From: Candidatus Aminicenantota bacterium
GTDB taxonomy: Bacteria > Acidobacteriota > Aminicenantia > UBA2199
Assembly: GCA_030671465.1 (NCBI GenBank)
Contig: DAOVIP010000108.1
Location: forward strand, 1 to 6,774
Reading direction: 5' to 3'
Length of the DNA stretch: 6,774 nt
Shown: positions 1 through 5,524 of the stretch, in pieces
Layout: each line of letters starts with the position of its first letter
How positions within the stretch are numbered: position 1 is the first letter of the stretch
The notes under the pieces: generated by a model
The model's input: only the letters and a program-made list of their open reading frames with translations
Database searches by the model: none
What the model was told of the DNA's origin: nothing
Position numbers and translations under genes: made by a program

Positions 1-69
1 AGCAGATACCGGAACCGCAATCAATAATACGATAACCAGCCAGGGACGGATATGTTTACGGTCTTTCAT
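1..69 (-). CDS. Start of a secreted or membrane protein gene, truncated by the window edge
   Basis: Only the first 23 codons are visible. Reading leftwards from an ATG at 69-67, they encode a short basic start (MKDRKHIRP) and then a hydrophobic stretch (WLVIVLLIAVPVSA). This is a typical signal peptide with a possible signal peptidase I site after V-S-A. The frame is open to the left edge. The gene starts inside the last codons of the M16 peptidase gene (14-base overlap, different frame). The ATG follows an A-rich run with no good SD site, so translation probably depends on ribosomes finishing the upstream gene. By analogy with common tandem M16 gene pairs it may encode a second M16-type subunit, but nothing in the visible residues shows this. 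The product class is unknown. Confidence 0.65.
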   Translation of the reverse strand, partial: MKDRKHIRPWLVIVLLIAVPVSA

Positions 70-1426
70 TTTTTTTCAGAGGCAGAATATAAACGGTTGC
101 ATGAGATTTTCCGCACAGATATTTGGAGGCCACCCGTCTCAGATCAGATGCTGAAACATTTTGCATTTCCTGCTGGAAGTCAATCTGTTTCCTGGGATTT
201 CTCAACAGCATGAACCGGGAAAAAGAAACGGCTGAGTTGATCCCCCTTTCCTTGAATTTTTCGGCGCTCAGTTTAATATCATTTCGGGCGCTCTCCAGGT
301 AATCAATGACCTGGTGCTGGTATTTTTTCAGAAAATCGGTTTTGGTATAGCGAAAGGTATTGGTCCTGTTCAGGAATCTAATGACCTGTCTTTTCAGCAA
401 TTTAACCTTTTTGGGGTCGGTTCTGAGATAGACCAGGAAGGCCCCGGTGTATTTAAGTTTAATATACCGGGAAGAAAAACTGGCTGACAACTTTTTTCGG
501 GAACGGATGGCAGACCCCAGCAATGGATTGGGTCCTTTACCCAGGATGTGTCCCAGTACAGACAGGGCAAATTGATCTTTATGATTGAATTCGGGGGCCG
601 GAAAACCAATGATCAGCATGGCCTGTTCGATATCCATTTCCATTGTCTCATCCCGGTTTCGGGTTAAAGGCTTTGCTTTGGCCAGGGTAGGGCAAGGAAT
701 AGCTGGTGGTTTCAGATCGGCAAATGTTCGGTTGATATAATTTTCCATTTCATTCAGATCAAAGTCTCCCACCACGGCCAGTGAACAGTTGGAGGGCCTG
801 AAATAGCGGTTATAAATTGCTTGGATCTGATCCAGCCGGGCATTTTTGACAACAGAGGCCCGTCCGTATATCGGGTTGGTATAGGGATGATCGGGAAATA
901 GCAGATTTAAAACCCGGTTAGTTCCCTGTTGGAAAACGTCGTCCTGCATTTGAATGATTTCTTCGGCAATGATTTGCTTTTCCTTGAGCAAATCCTTGGT
1001 TTGCGGTTTGAGTTTAAATATCTTCTCTTTCAACAGTGGAAGGCAGTATTCGGCCTGCCGGACTGGACAGGATAATTCAAGGGTCATCAGGTCATGATCG
1101 GTATGGGCATTGACATAGCAGCCTTTTTGTCTCCACAATTGAATGAGCTCATGACAGGTATGGGATTCAGTTCCGGAAAACATTAACAGGTGTTCTATCA
1201 GGTGGACCAATCCGCTTTCGGAGTTGGATTCGTCTTTTGAACCGATATTGACTGCCAGTACCATGTTGACCAGCGGAATTCCCGGCTTGGTCTTCAGGAA
1301 CACCTGCAACCCGTTTTTCATACGGAAGAAGTGATAGGGTATCTCGACTGGGGGTTCCTGTGCGGAGGTCAATATATGCAGAAACAGAACCAAGATAATG
1401 TATGGTTGAGCAGACCGGATCTTCAT
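56..1426 (-). CDS. Secreted M16 family zinc metallopeptidase (insulinase/pitrilysin-like)
   Basis: A 456-residue protein, the usual length of single-chain M16B peptidases with two homologous halves. Residues 1-22 form a signal peptide (hydrophobic IILVLFLHILTSA, cleavage probably before Q23), so the enzyme should act in the periplasm or outside the cell. The inverted zinc motif HLIEH lies at residues 75-79. E156 follows exactly 76 residues after H79, matching the family pattern HxxEH-X76-E, so the catalytic base E78 and ligands H75, H79 and E156 are all present. The second half (about 210-456) has the typical RYFRPSN and VVGDFD segments, and the end resembles M16_C (VSASDLRRVASKYL). The mature protein has seven cysteines (91, 103, 120, 128, 214, 245, 438), so disulfides are possible. 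The start is supported by AGGAG at 1440-1436, 9 bases before the ATG. The substrate is unknown. The next minus-strand gene overlaps its end and is probably co-transcribed. Confidence 0.93.
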   Translation of the reverse strand: MKIRSAQPYIILVLFLHILTSAQEPPVEIPYHFFRMKNGLQVFLKTKPGIPLVNMVLAVNIGSKDESNSESGLVHLIEHLLMFSGTESHTCHELIQLWRQKGCYVNAHTDHDLMTLELSCPVRQAEYCLPLLKEKIFKLKPQTKDLLKEKQIIAEEIIQMQDDVFQQGTNRVLNLLFPDHPYTNPIYGRASVVKNARLDQIQAIYNRYFRPSNCSLAVVGDFDLNEMENYINRTFADLKPPAIPCPTLAKAKPLTRNRDETMEMDIEQAMLIIGFPAPEFNHKDQFALSVLGHILGKGPNPLLGSAIRSRKKLSASFSSRYIKLKYTGAFLVYLRTDPKKVKLLKRQVIRFLNRTNTFRYTKTDFLKKYQHQVIDYLESARNDIKLSAEKFKERGINSAVSFSRFMLLRNPRKQIDFQQEMQNVSASDLRRVASKYLCGKSHATVYILPLKKNERP

Positions 1427-1476
1427 TTGAGGAAACTCCTATAATATTATTAATACCCTTTGGTTTCCATTTCCAG

Positions 1477-1505
1477 ATCGAAAAATGTGTAAAAAAATTT
1501 TCGAT
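1477..1505. repeat. Inverted repeat, possible operator upstream of the M16 gene
   Basis: ATCGAAAA (1477-1484) and TTTTCGAT (1498-1505) are perfect 8-bp complementary arms separated by 13 bases. The interval lies about 50-80 bases upstream of the M16 start codon. The arm centres are 21 bases apart, two helical turns, which suits a dimeric regulator. The arms could also form a weak A/T-rich hairpin. No regulator gene is adjacent, so its role is a guess, and an AT-rich chance match is possible. Confidence 0.3.
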
Positions 1506-1585
1506 TCCTGATTTTTAAAGATGCCATGATGGTGAAAACATTCTATCCGGACAACATTTCAATGTCAAATTCAATGCTACGATCT

Positions 1586-1599
1586 CGGTTGATTGATTT
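1586..1599 (+). repeat. 14-bp direct repeat, left copy
   Basis: CGGTTGATTGATTT occurs here and again, exactly and in the same orientation, at 2955-2968. Neighbouring bases differ on both sides (T/A before, A/T after), so identity ends sharply at 14 bp. The two copies bracket the transposase-like remnant and the AT-rich alcohol dehydrogenase gene. It may be an insertion or recombination scar, or chance. Confidence 0.45.
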
Positions 1600-1617
1600 A
1601 AAAGGAGGAAAGGAGGG

Positions 1618-1633
1618 TCAAGTCTTTGCTTGA
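1618..1633 (+). repeat. Small stem-loop, possible relic of a mobile-element end
   Basis: TCAAG (1618-1622) and CTTGA (1629-1633) pair across a 6-base loop, with a possible further G-U pair outside. Y1/IS200-like and REP-associated transposases recognise short imperfect hairpins at their element ends, and this one lies about 30 bases before a transposase-like reading frame. The stem is only 5 bp, so this is suggestive only. It partly overlaps the promoter candidate. Confidence 0.25.
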
Positions 1634-1658
1634 TTCATATTCTTTAATCTGATATAAA
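1630..1658 (+). promoter_or_regulatory. Candidate sigma70-type promoter for the dehydrogenase segment
   Basis: TTGATT (1630-1635, four of six matches to TTGACA) is separated by exactly 17 bases from TATAAA (1653-1658, five of six matches to TATAAT). The predicted transcription start is near 1665, which is also the ATG of the small transposase-like frame, and would give a leader of about 83 bases before the dehydrogenase ATG. The region is AT-rich, so some such matches are expected by chance. No operator or riboswitch structure is evident. Confidence 0.45.
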
Positions 1659-1664
1659 TAATTC

Positions 1665-1751
1665 ATGTCCCGCCTGTTGAGGGTCCGATTTCCCGATGCA
1701 TGGTACCATATCATGAACTGTATCAATATTTCATCGGGAGATTTGTTATGA
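1665..1751 (+). pseudogene. N-terminal remnant of a REP-associated (Y1/IS200-like) transposase; possible upstream ORF
   Basis: This 28-codon frame begins MSRLLRVRFPDAWYHIMN. That closely follows the start of REP-associated tyrosine transposases, which commonly read like M-x-R-x-x-R-x-x-x-P-G-A-x-Y-H-V-x-N-R. The resemblance stops at about residue 18 (base 1718). The last ten residues (CINISSGDLL) do not fit, and the HUH motif and catalytic tyrosine of the family are absent, so it cannot be active. The stop codon TGA (1749-1751) overlaps the dehydrogenase ATG (1748-1750) as ATGA, a classic translational-coupling arrangement, so the relic may now act as a leader peptide. There is no SD site before its ATG. 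A promoter candidate would start transcription at the ATG itself. The family call is from memory of the consensus. Confidence 0.55.
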
Positions 1752-2851
1752 ATCCATTTAGTTTTTATTTGCCCACCAAAATAGTTTTTGGTAAAGGGAA
1801 AATTAAAGAATTTGAGAGTTATGTTTCTTCTGAATATCAAAAAATTTTAATCGTTACGGATCGGGGAGTGGAGATCAAGAGTGATGCATTAAAAATCATT
1901 CAGCCATCATTAAAAAACAGAACAGTGTCCATCTTTTCAGATGTTGAGGAAAATCCCTCATTTTCAACACTGGAAAAAGGGAAAAAAATGGCAAAAGAAG
2001 CGGGTGCCCAGTTGATTCTGGGAGTAGGAGGCGGATCCCCTATGGATGCTGCCAAGGGAATTGCTGTCCTGGCCACCAATAACAAAGAGATGCGATCCTA
2101 TATGTCCGGAACAGAGTTAGCAACTGATCCCTTACCCATTGTTTGTATCCCCACCACATCTGGAACCGGAAGCGAGGTAACCCCCTATGCCGTATTTTCA
2201 GACACAAAAAATCAAAACAAGGGTGGATATGCCCACACCGGCATTTACCCATCCGTTTCAATCATTGATCCGGAACTCACCTATTCCATGCCGGAAGAAT
2301 TAATTATCAATACCGGTCTGGATGCACTGACTCATGCCATTGAAGCATATCTCTCCACCGAATCAACTGATCTAAGCGATAATTTTTCAATTCATGCTAT
2401 CCAAACCATTCTGGAAAATCTAACCCATGCTTCCCAAAAAAATCATAGCGCCATGGATCGGCTCTCCTATGCAGCCATGATTGCCGGAATTGCCATTTCC
2501 ATGGCTGGAACCATTCTCCTTCATATCATGGCTTATCCTTTAACCATTTTTCATCATATTCCGCATGGGCGTGCCAATGCTGTTTTGCTTTCCGGATTTA
2601 TGACATTTATGGAAAAAAACTCAACGGTTCCAGAAAAAGTAGCCGTTATTAAAGAAATGTTTGACGGAAAAGGAGGAATTTCAGGATATATAAACGAATT
2701 TGGAATAACAACTCAACTTTCATCACTGGGGGTCAAAGAAGAAGAATTAAAAACATTTGTGAATAAAACAATTGTTAAAGATGATATTCACATCACACCG
2801 GCTCCTATTTCAAAATCAGATATTTATCAAATATATAAAAAGTCTATGTGA
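1748..2851 (+). CDS. Iron-containing (group III) alcohol dehydrogenase
   Basis: A 367-residue cytoplasmic NAD(P)-dependent oxidoreductase, slightly shorter than the usual 380-390. The start is ATG 1748: GGGAG lies at 1736-1740, 7 bases upstream, and the product then opens with FYLPTKIVFG, the normal family N-terminus. An in-frame ATG at 1700 would add 16 residues unlike the family. The nucleotide-binding motif GGGSPMDAAK is at 94-103 and PTTSGTGSEVT at 135-145. Metal ligands D192, H196, H259 and H273 have exactly the spacing of E. coli FucO (196/200/263/277). The usual glycine after the third-ligand helix is replaced (PLTIFHHIPHG). The substrate (primary alcohol, diol or butanol-type) cannot be told from sequence. 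The gene is visibly AT-richer than the next operon (for example 14 G/C of 60 in 1801-1860, against 35 of 60 in 3601-3660). With the transposase relic and flanking repeats, this suggests acquisition by transfer. Confidence 0.93.
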   Translation: MNPFSFYLPTKIVFGKGKIKEFESYVSSEYQKILIVTDRGVEIKSDALKIIQPSLKNRTVSIFSDVEENPSFSTLEKGKKMAKEAGAQLILGVGGGSPMDAAKGIAVLATNNKEMRSYMSGTELATDPLPIVCIPTTSGTGSEVTPYAVFSDTKNQNKGGYAHTGIYPSVSIIDPELTYSMPEELIINTGLDALTHAIEAYLSTESTDLSDNFSIHAIQTILENLTHASQKNHSAMDRLSYAAMIAGIAISMAGTILLHIMAYPLTIFHHIPHGRANAVLLSGFMTFMEKNSTVPEKVAVIKEMFDGKGGISGYINEFGITTQLSSLGVKEEELKTFVNKTIVKDDIHITPAPISKSDIYQIYKKSM

Positions 2852-2954
2852 ATGGATTGCTTTACGGTTTTCCTTCCACTTCTGGAACAGCATAAAACTC
2901 AAATTTTTTATTCCCTGGTTGATCAATAATTCCTTCATTTATTGAAGATGAACA

Positions 2955-2968
2955 CGGTTGATTGATTT
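2955..2968 (+). repeat. 14-bp direct repeat, right copy
   Basis: Exact second copy of CGGTTGATTGATTT (first copy at 1586-1599). It lies about 100 bases after the dehydrogenase stop codon. It contains the TTGATT that serves as the -35 box of the promoter candidate for the CN-hydrolase gene, so this copy may be the ancestral one. The left copy has no matching -10 box 17 bases downstream. Confidence 0.45.
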
Positions 2969-2986
2969 TTTTTTGTGTGGTATATT
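2958..2986 (+). promoter_or_regulatory. Candidate promoter of the CN-hydrolase/NAD synthetase operon
   Basis: TTGATT (2958-2963) and TATATT (2981-2986) are separated by 17 bases, including a run of nine T (2966-2974). The -10 box ends so that the predicted transcription start falls on base 2993, the A of the ATG of the CN-hydrolase. The transcript could therefore be leaderless. This would fit the lack of a well-spaced SD site there. The stretch 2852-2957 before it has no gene and no convincing terminator for the dehydrogenase. Confidence 0.45.
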
Positions 2987-2992
2987 GGGGAT

Positions 2993-3826
2993 ATGAAAGT
3001 GAGAGGCATTCAATTCAGTCCGGTCCTTGGAAATCTAAAAAGGAATATGAGATACCACTGTCATCAGATTGACCGGGCGGTTGAGGATAAATGTCAGCTG
3101 ATTGTTTTTCCGGAATTGAGTATGAGTGGCTACCATCTGAAAGATATTGTCTATGATGTGGCCCTGAATCCGGCCAGCCCGGAGGTTAAAAAGTTGAAAG
3201 ACCTCAGCCGGGGAATTGATATCGTGGTGGGAGCACCCTATGAAGAAATTCCCGGAATCATATACAATTCAGCCCTATATTTTTCCAAAGGGGATCTCCG
3301 CCATGTCCATCGAAAGGTCCAGCTGCCCAATTTCGGCATGTTCCAGGAAGAAATGATATTCGGGGCAGGGGATACTTTCCGTAGCTTTAAAATAAAAGAA
3401 TTTACGGTGGGATTGATCATCTGCCGGGAAATTCTCTTTCCCATGCATGCCTATCTCTATTTCCTGCAGGGTGTGGATTTTCTGATCGGCATATCCAACA
3501 GCCCCCACCGGATGCTGGACAAAGACCATTTCAAATCCCTTCAGCTCTGGGAAAACATGGGGTACGTGTATTCCGTTTTTTACCATCAGCACTATGTGTT
3601 TATGAACCGCACCGGCTTTGAGGACGGCATTGGTTTCCCGGGCGGATCGTTTTTTGCCCGGGCCGGCCAGGGTATTGTGAAACGGGCCGATTGCTTTGAG
3701 GAGGATTACCTGAATTTTGAAGTCGACCTTGAAGCGGTCCGCAGGGCCAGGCTCGGAAGCAATTATCTGCGGGATGACAAACCCAGGGTCATTCTGAAGG
3801 AGTTGAAGAGGATATTAAATGCTTGA
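2993..3826 (+). CDS. CN-hydrolase (nitrilase superfamily), probable glutaminase subunit of NAD+ synthetase
   Basis: A 277-residue single CN-hydrolase domain. The catalytic triad is intact: E41 in FPELSMSGY, K108 in HRKVQLPNFGMF, and C144 in IICREILFP. The LPN(F/Y)G-F segment and the end of the domain (NRTGFEDGIGFPGGSF, then a VDLEAVRRAR-type strand) are those of the glutaminase half of glutamine-dependent NAD+ synthetases. The usual ICED after the nucleophile is ICRE. The probable role is to hydrolyse glutamine and pass ammonia to the synthetase encoded next. ATG 2993 is chosen because the product then begins MKVRGIQFSPVLG, as in the family. An in-frame GTG at 2975 would add six residues and has no SD site, while GGGG at 2987-2990 lies too close to the ATG to be ideal. 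The next gene overlaps its last 8 bases. A free-standing amidase role remains possible. Confidence 0.88.
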   Translation: MKVRGIQFSPVLGNLKRNMRYHCHQIDRAVEDKCQLIVFPELSMSGYHLKDIVYDVALNPASPEVKKLKDLSRGIDIVVGAPYEEIPGIIYNSALYFSKGDLRHVHRKVQLPNFGMFQEEMIFGAGDTFRSFKIKEFTVGLIICREILFPMHAYLYFLQGVDFLIGISNSPHRMLDKDHFKSLQLWENMGYVYSVFYHQHYVFMNRTGFEDGIGFPGGSFFARAGQGIVKRADCFEEDYLNFEVDLEAVRRARLGSNYLRDDKPRVILKELKRILNA

Positions 3827-4634
3827 GATCAATTTTGAAGTTGCCGAGAAGGTGATTGTCGGTTTTATCCGGGATTCGATTCAAAAAAACAACTTTAAAA
3901 ACGGAATTCTGGGGGTCTCGGGCGGTCTTGATTCGGCGGTGGTTCTGGCCCTGACCCGGAAGGCCCTTGGCAAGGATCACAGCTTAGGTCTGTTGATGCC
4001 CTATCAGTCCTCATCACCGGAAAGCCTGACCCATGGCAAGATGATCTGCGATCAATTCGGGGTAAAATATGAAGTGATCGATATTTCCCCCGCTGTGAAT
4101 GCCTATTTTGATCAATATCCCACCAATAATCGGATATTAATTGGAAACAAGTGTGCCCGGGAGCGGATGTCGGTTTTATATGATTTTTCCATACGCAAAA
4201 AGGCCCTGGTGATCGGCACCTCCAACAAGAGTGAATTGTTGATCGGCTATTCCACCCTGTTTGGTGATTCGGCAGCCGCCTTCTTTCCCCTGGGTGATCT
4301 CTACAAAACCCAGATATTCGATTTTGCCAGTTATCTCAAGATACCTGAAGCTATCATCAACAAAAAACCCTCTGCCGATTTATGGAAGGATCAGACCGAT
4401 GAAAAGGAAATCGGGGTTTCCTACCGGGAACTGGATGAAATACTCTACCAACTGATTGACAGGAGGAAGAAGGATAAAGATATTCAAAAATTGGGATATC
4501 CCCAAGAGTGGATTAAAAAGATAAAAAATTTAATCGTGAATTCTCAATTCAAACGAACCATGCCCCCCATCCCCAAGTTGCAGAACCGAACCATCGGTCT
4601 GGAGTTCCGGTATTTGAGGGATTGGAACAAATAA
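3819..4634 (+). CDS. nadE: NAD+ synthetase (synthetase domain only)
   Basis: A 271-residue cytoplasmic enzyme of the adenine nucleotide alpha-hydrolase fold. It adenylates nicotinic acid adenine dinucleotide with ATP and amidates it to NAD+, the last step of NAD synthesis. The ATP pyrophosphatase loop SGGLDSA is at 34-40. Other family signatures are GNKCARERM (109-117), GTSNKSE (133-139), PLGDLYKTQ (157-165), PSADLW (184-189) and QTDE (192-195). The length equals that of ammonia-dependent enzymes, which lack a glutaminase domain, but the gene before it supplies one. The two products total 548 residues, like small fused glutamine-dependent enzymes. The start ATG has AGAGG at 3807-3811, 7 bases upstream. 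In its own frame a TAA directly precedes the ATG (3816-3818), so the protein cannot extend upstream. The 8-base overlap implies coupled translation and equal supply of the two subunits. Confidence 0.96.
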   Translation: MLEINFEVAEKVIVGFIRDSIQKNNFKNGILGVSGGLDSAVVLALTRKALGKDHSLGLLMPYQSSSPESLTHGKMICDQFGVKYEVIDISPAVNAYFDQYPTNNRILIGNKCARERMSVLYDFSIRKKALVIGTSNKSELLIGYSTLFGDSAAAFFPLGDLYKTQIFDFASYLKIPEAIINKKPSADLWKDQTDEKEIGVSYRELDEILYQLIDRRKKDKDIQKLGYPQEWIKKIKNLIVNSQFKRTMPPIPKLQNRTIGLEFRYLRDWNK

Positions 4635-4706
4635 GCATTGGTGATTTATAGCATGATAGCTCTTTCAGTTTGGTCTGGTTAACAATTTCTTGGGAAAGTA
4701 TAATAA

Positions 4707-5492
4707 ATGATGAGGTTGTACCTGGTTCCGGTTCCGATTGGAAATTTGAGGGATATTACCCTGAGGGCCATTGATACTCTGAGGAAAATCGATTTCATTA
4801 TTGCCGAAGATACCCGTTATTCTTTGAAATTACTGACTCATCTGGAAATTAAAAAAAAGTTGATCAGTTATTACCGGCCCCATGAATCCCGGAAGGCCGA
4901 TGCCATTATCGACATGCTCAGGACCCGGGATGCAGCTCTGATCACCGATTCCGGAACCCCCCTGATCTCGGATCCCGGCTATATTCTGATCGAAAAAGCC
5001 ATTGAAAATGGGATTGAAATCATTCCCCTGCCGGGCCCCACTGCCTTTATCCCGGCCCTGGTGGCCTCGGGTATCAATCCCAAATCATTTGTTTTTATGG
5101 GGTTTCCCCCGCGAAAAAGAGGTGAACTGGTTTCAGGTCTTAAATCCCTGGCTCTTTGTCCCCATACCCTGGTTTTTTACGAGTCTCCCCGCCGGGTGGA
5201 GAATTTTCTAAAAGCGGCTTATTCGGTACTGGGAAACCGGCGATTCTGCATTGGCAAGGAGATCAGCAAGAGGTATGAAAAAATGATCCGGGGTGAATTG
5301 GAATCGCTGGAAACGGTTCTAGAACCGGAGCACCTGTTGGGTGAAATCGTCATTATTGTGGAAGGAGCCAGCAAGGAAACGCGCAGCCCAATGAAGCCAG
5401 AGATTAATTCCAGGGATGATATTTTTGCTTATTTTAAAGATAAATATGGTATCCCGAAAAATAGTATAAAGAATGCTCTGATGAAAAAATAA
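4707..5492 (+). CDS. rsmI: 16S rRNA (cytidine(1402)-2'-O)-methyltransferase
   Basis: A 261-residue SAM-dependent methyltransferase of the tetrapyrrole-methylase fold that 2'-O-methylates C1402 in the decoding centre of 16S rRNA. Signatures are VPVPIGNLRDIT (7-18), AEDTR (33-37), TDSGTPLISDPG (80-91, usually DAGTP) and LPGPTA (108-113), followed by ASG and MGFPPRK (131-137). The usual HNE is HES (59-61). It is about 25 residues shorter than E. coli RsmI (286), mainly in the C-terminal part, but still ends in a basic helical segment (from SRDDIFAYF to NALMKK). Two ATGs occur in tandem (4707, 4710), with GGGA at 4692-4695 as a moderate SD site. The gap after nadE is 72 bases with no terminator-like hairpin, so read-through from the NAD genes is possible. 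A TATAAT at 4699-4704 could also start a transcript at the start codon. Confidence 0.95.
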   Translation: MMRLYLVPVPIGNLRDITLRAIDTLRKIDFIIAEDTRYSLKLLTHLEIKKKLISYYRPHESRKADAIIDMLRTRDAALITDSGTPLISDPGYILIEKAIENGIEIIPLPGPTAFIPALVASGINPKSFVFMGFPPRKRGELVSGLKSLALCPHTLVFYESPRRVENFLKAAYSVLGNRRFCIGKEISKRYEKMIRGELESLETVLEPEHLLGEIVIIVEGASKETRSPMKPEINSRDDIFAYFKDKYGIPKNSIKNALMKK

Positions 5493-5512
5493 GCATTTGG
5501 AAGATATTTTTG

Positions 5513-5519
5513 AGGAGGT
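5513..5519 (+). promoter_or_regulatory. Strong ribosome binding site that fixes a TTG start
   Basis: AGGAGGT, a full match to the anti-SD sequence, lies 5 bases before TTG 5525-5527. No ATG in this frame lies nearby upstream, and the next in-frame ATG (5588) would remove 21 residues. The site therefore supports TTG as the real start of the acetyltransferase gene. The weak start codon behind a strong SD site suggests tuned translation. Confidence 0.8.
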
Positions 5520-5524
5520 AGAAT

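Larger units (their letters stand above)
1427..1664. other. Divergent intergenic region between the M16 gene and the dehydrogenase segment
   Basis: About 240 bases with no convincing gene. From left to right it holds the SD site of the minus-strand M16 gene, an AT-rich stretch (1441-1460), an imperfect inverted repeat (1477-1505), one copy of a 14-bp direct repeat (1586-1599), a purine run with two tandem GGAGG-like blocks (1600-1617), a small 5-bp stem-loop (1618-1633) and a plus-strand promoter candidate (1630-1658). I could not pick out a convincing minus-strand promoter for the M16 gene, although it must lie here. The right half may be the decayed left end of a mobile element, because a transposase-like fragment begins at 1665. 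Confidence 0.6.

Noticed and set aside
1700..1747. Upstream ATG (1700) as the dehydrogenase start
   Set aside because: It adds 16 residues unlike the family and has no SD site. The same bases encode the transposase-like relic in another frame, and ATG 1748 has GGGAG at the right distance and gives the family N-terminus.
1598..1840. Minus-strand 80-codon frame in the intergenic region
   Set aside because: It runs antisense through the dehydrogenase start, has no recognisable domain and no SD site, and is explained by low GC and the plus-strand features.
2919..2926. TTGATCAA palindrome as an operator
   Set aside because: An 8-bp palindrome in AT-rich DNA is expected by chance, and no second site or regulator gene supports it.
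2933..2947. CTTCA/TGAAG hairpin as a terminator for the dehydrogenase
   Set aside because: The stem is only 5 bp and A/T-rich, no U-run follows directly (the T9 run starts 19 bases later), and the region overlaps promoter-like sequence.
2975..2992. GTG 2975 as the CN-hydrolase start
   Set aside because: There is only a T-run upstream, no SD site, and the extra six residues precede the normal family start at ATG 2993. The predicted -10 box would also lie inside the coding region.
3275..3592. Minus-strand 105-codon frame opposite the CN-hydrolase gene
   Set aside because: It lies wholly antisense to a gene with an intact catalytic triad and family motifs, and its product matches nothing I recognise.
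3819..3826. Sequencing frameshift splitting one fused NAD+ synthetase gene
   Set aside because: There is an SD site (AGAGG, 7 bases before the ATG), a complete N-terminus and a tidy overlap. One indel within 8 bases would be needed, so a true split is more likely, though not proven.
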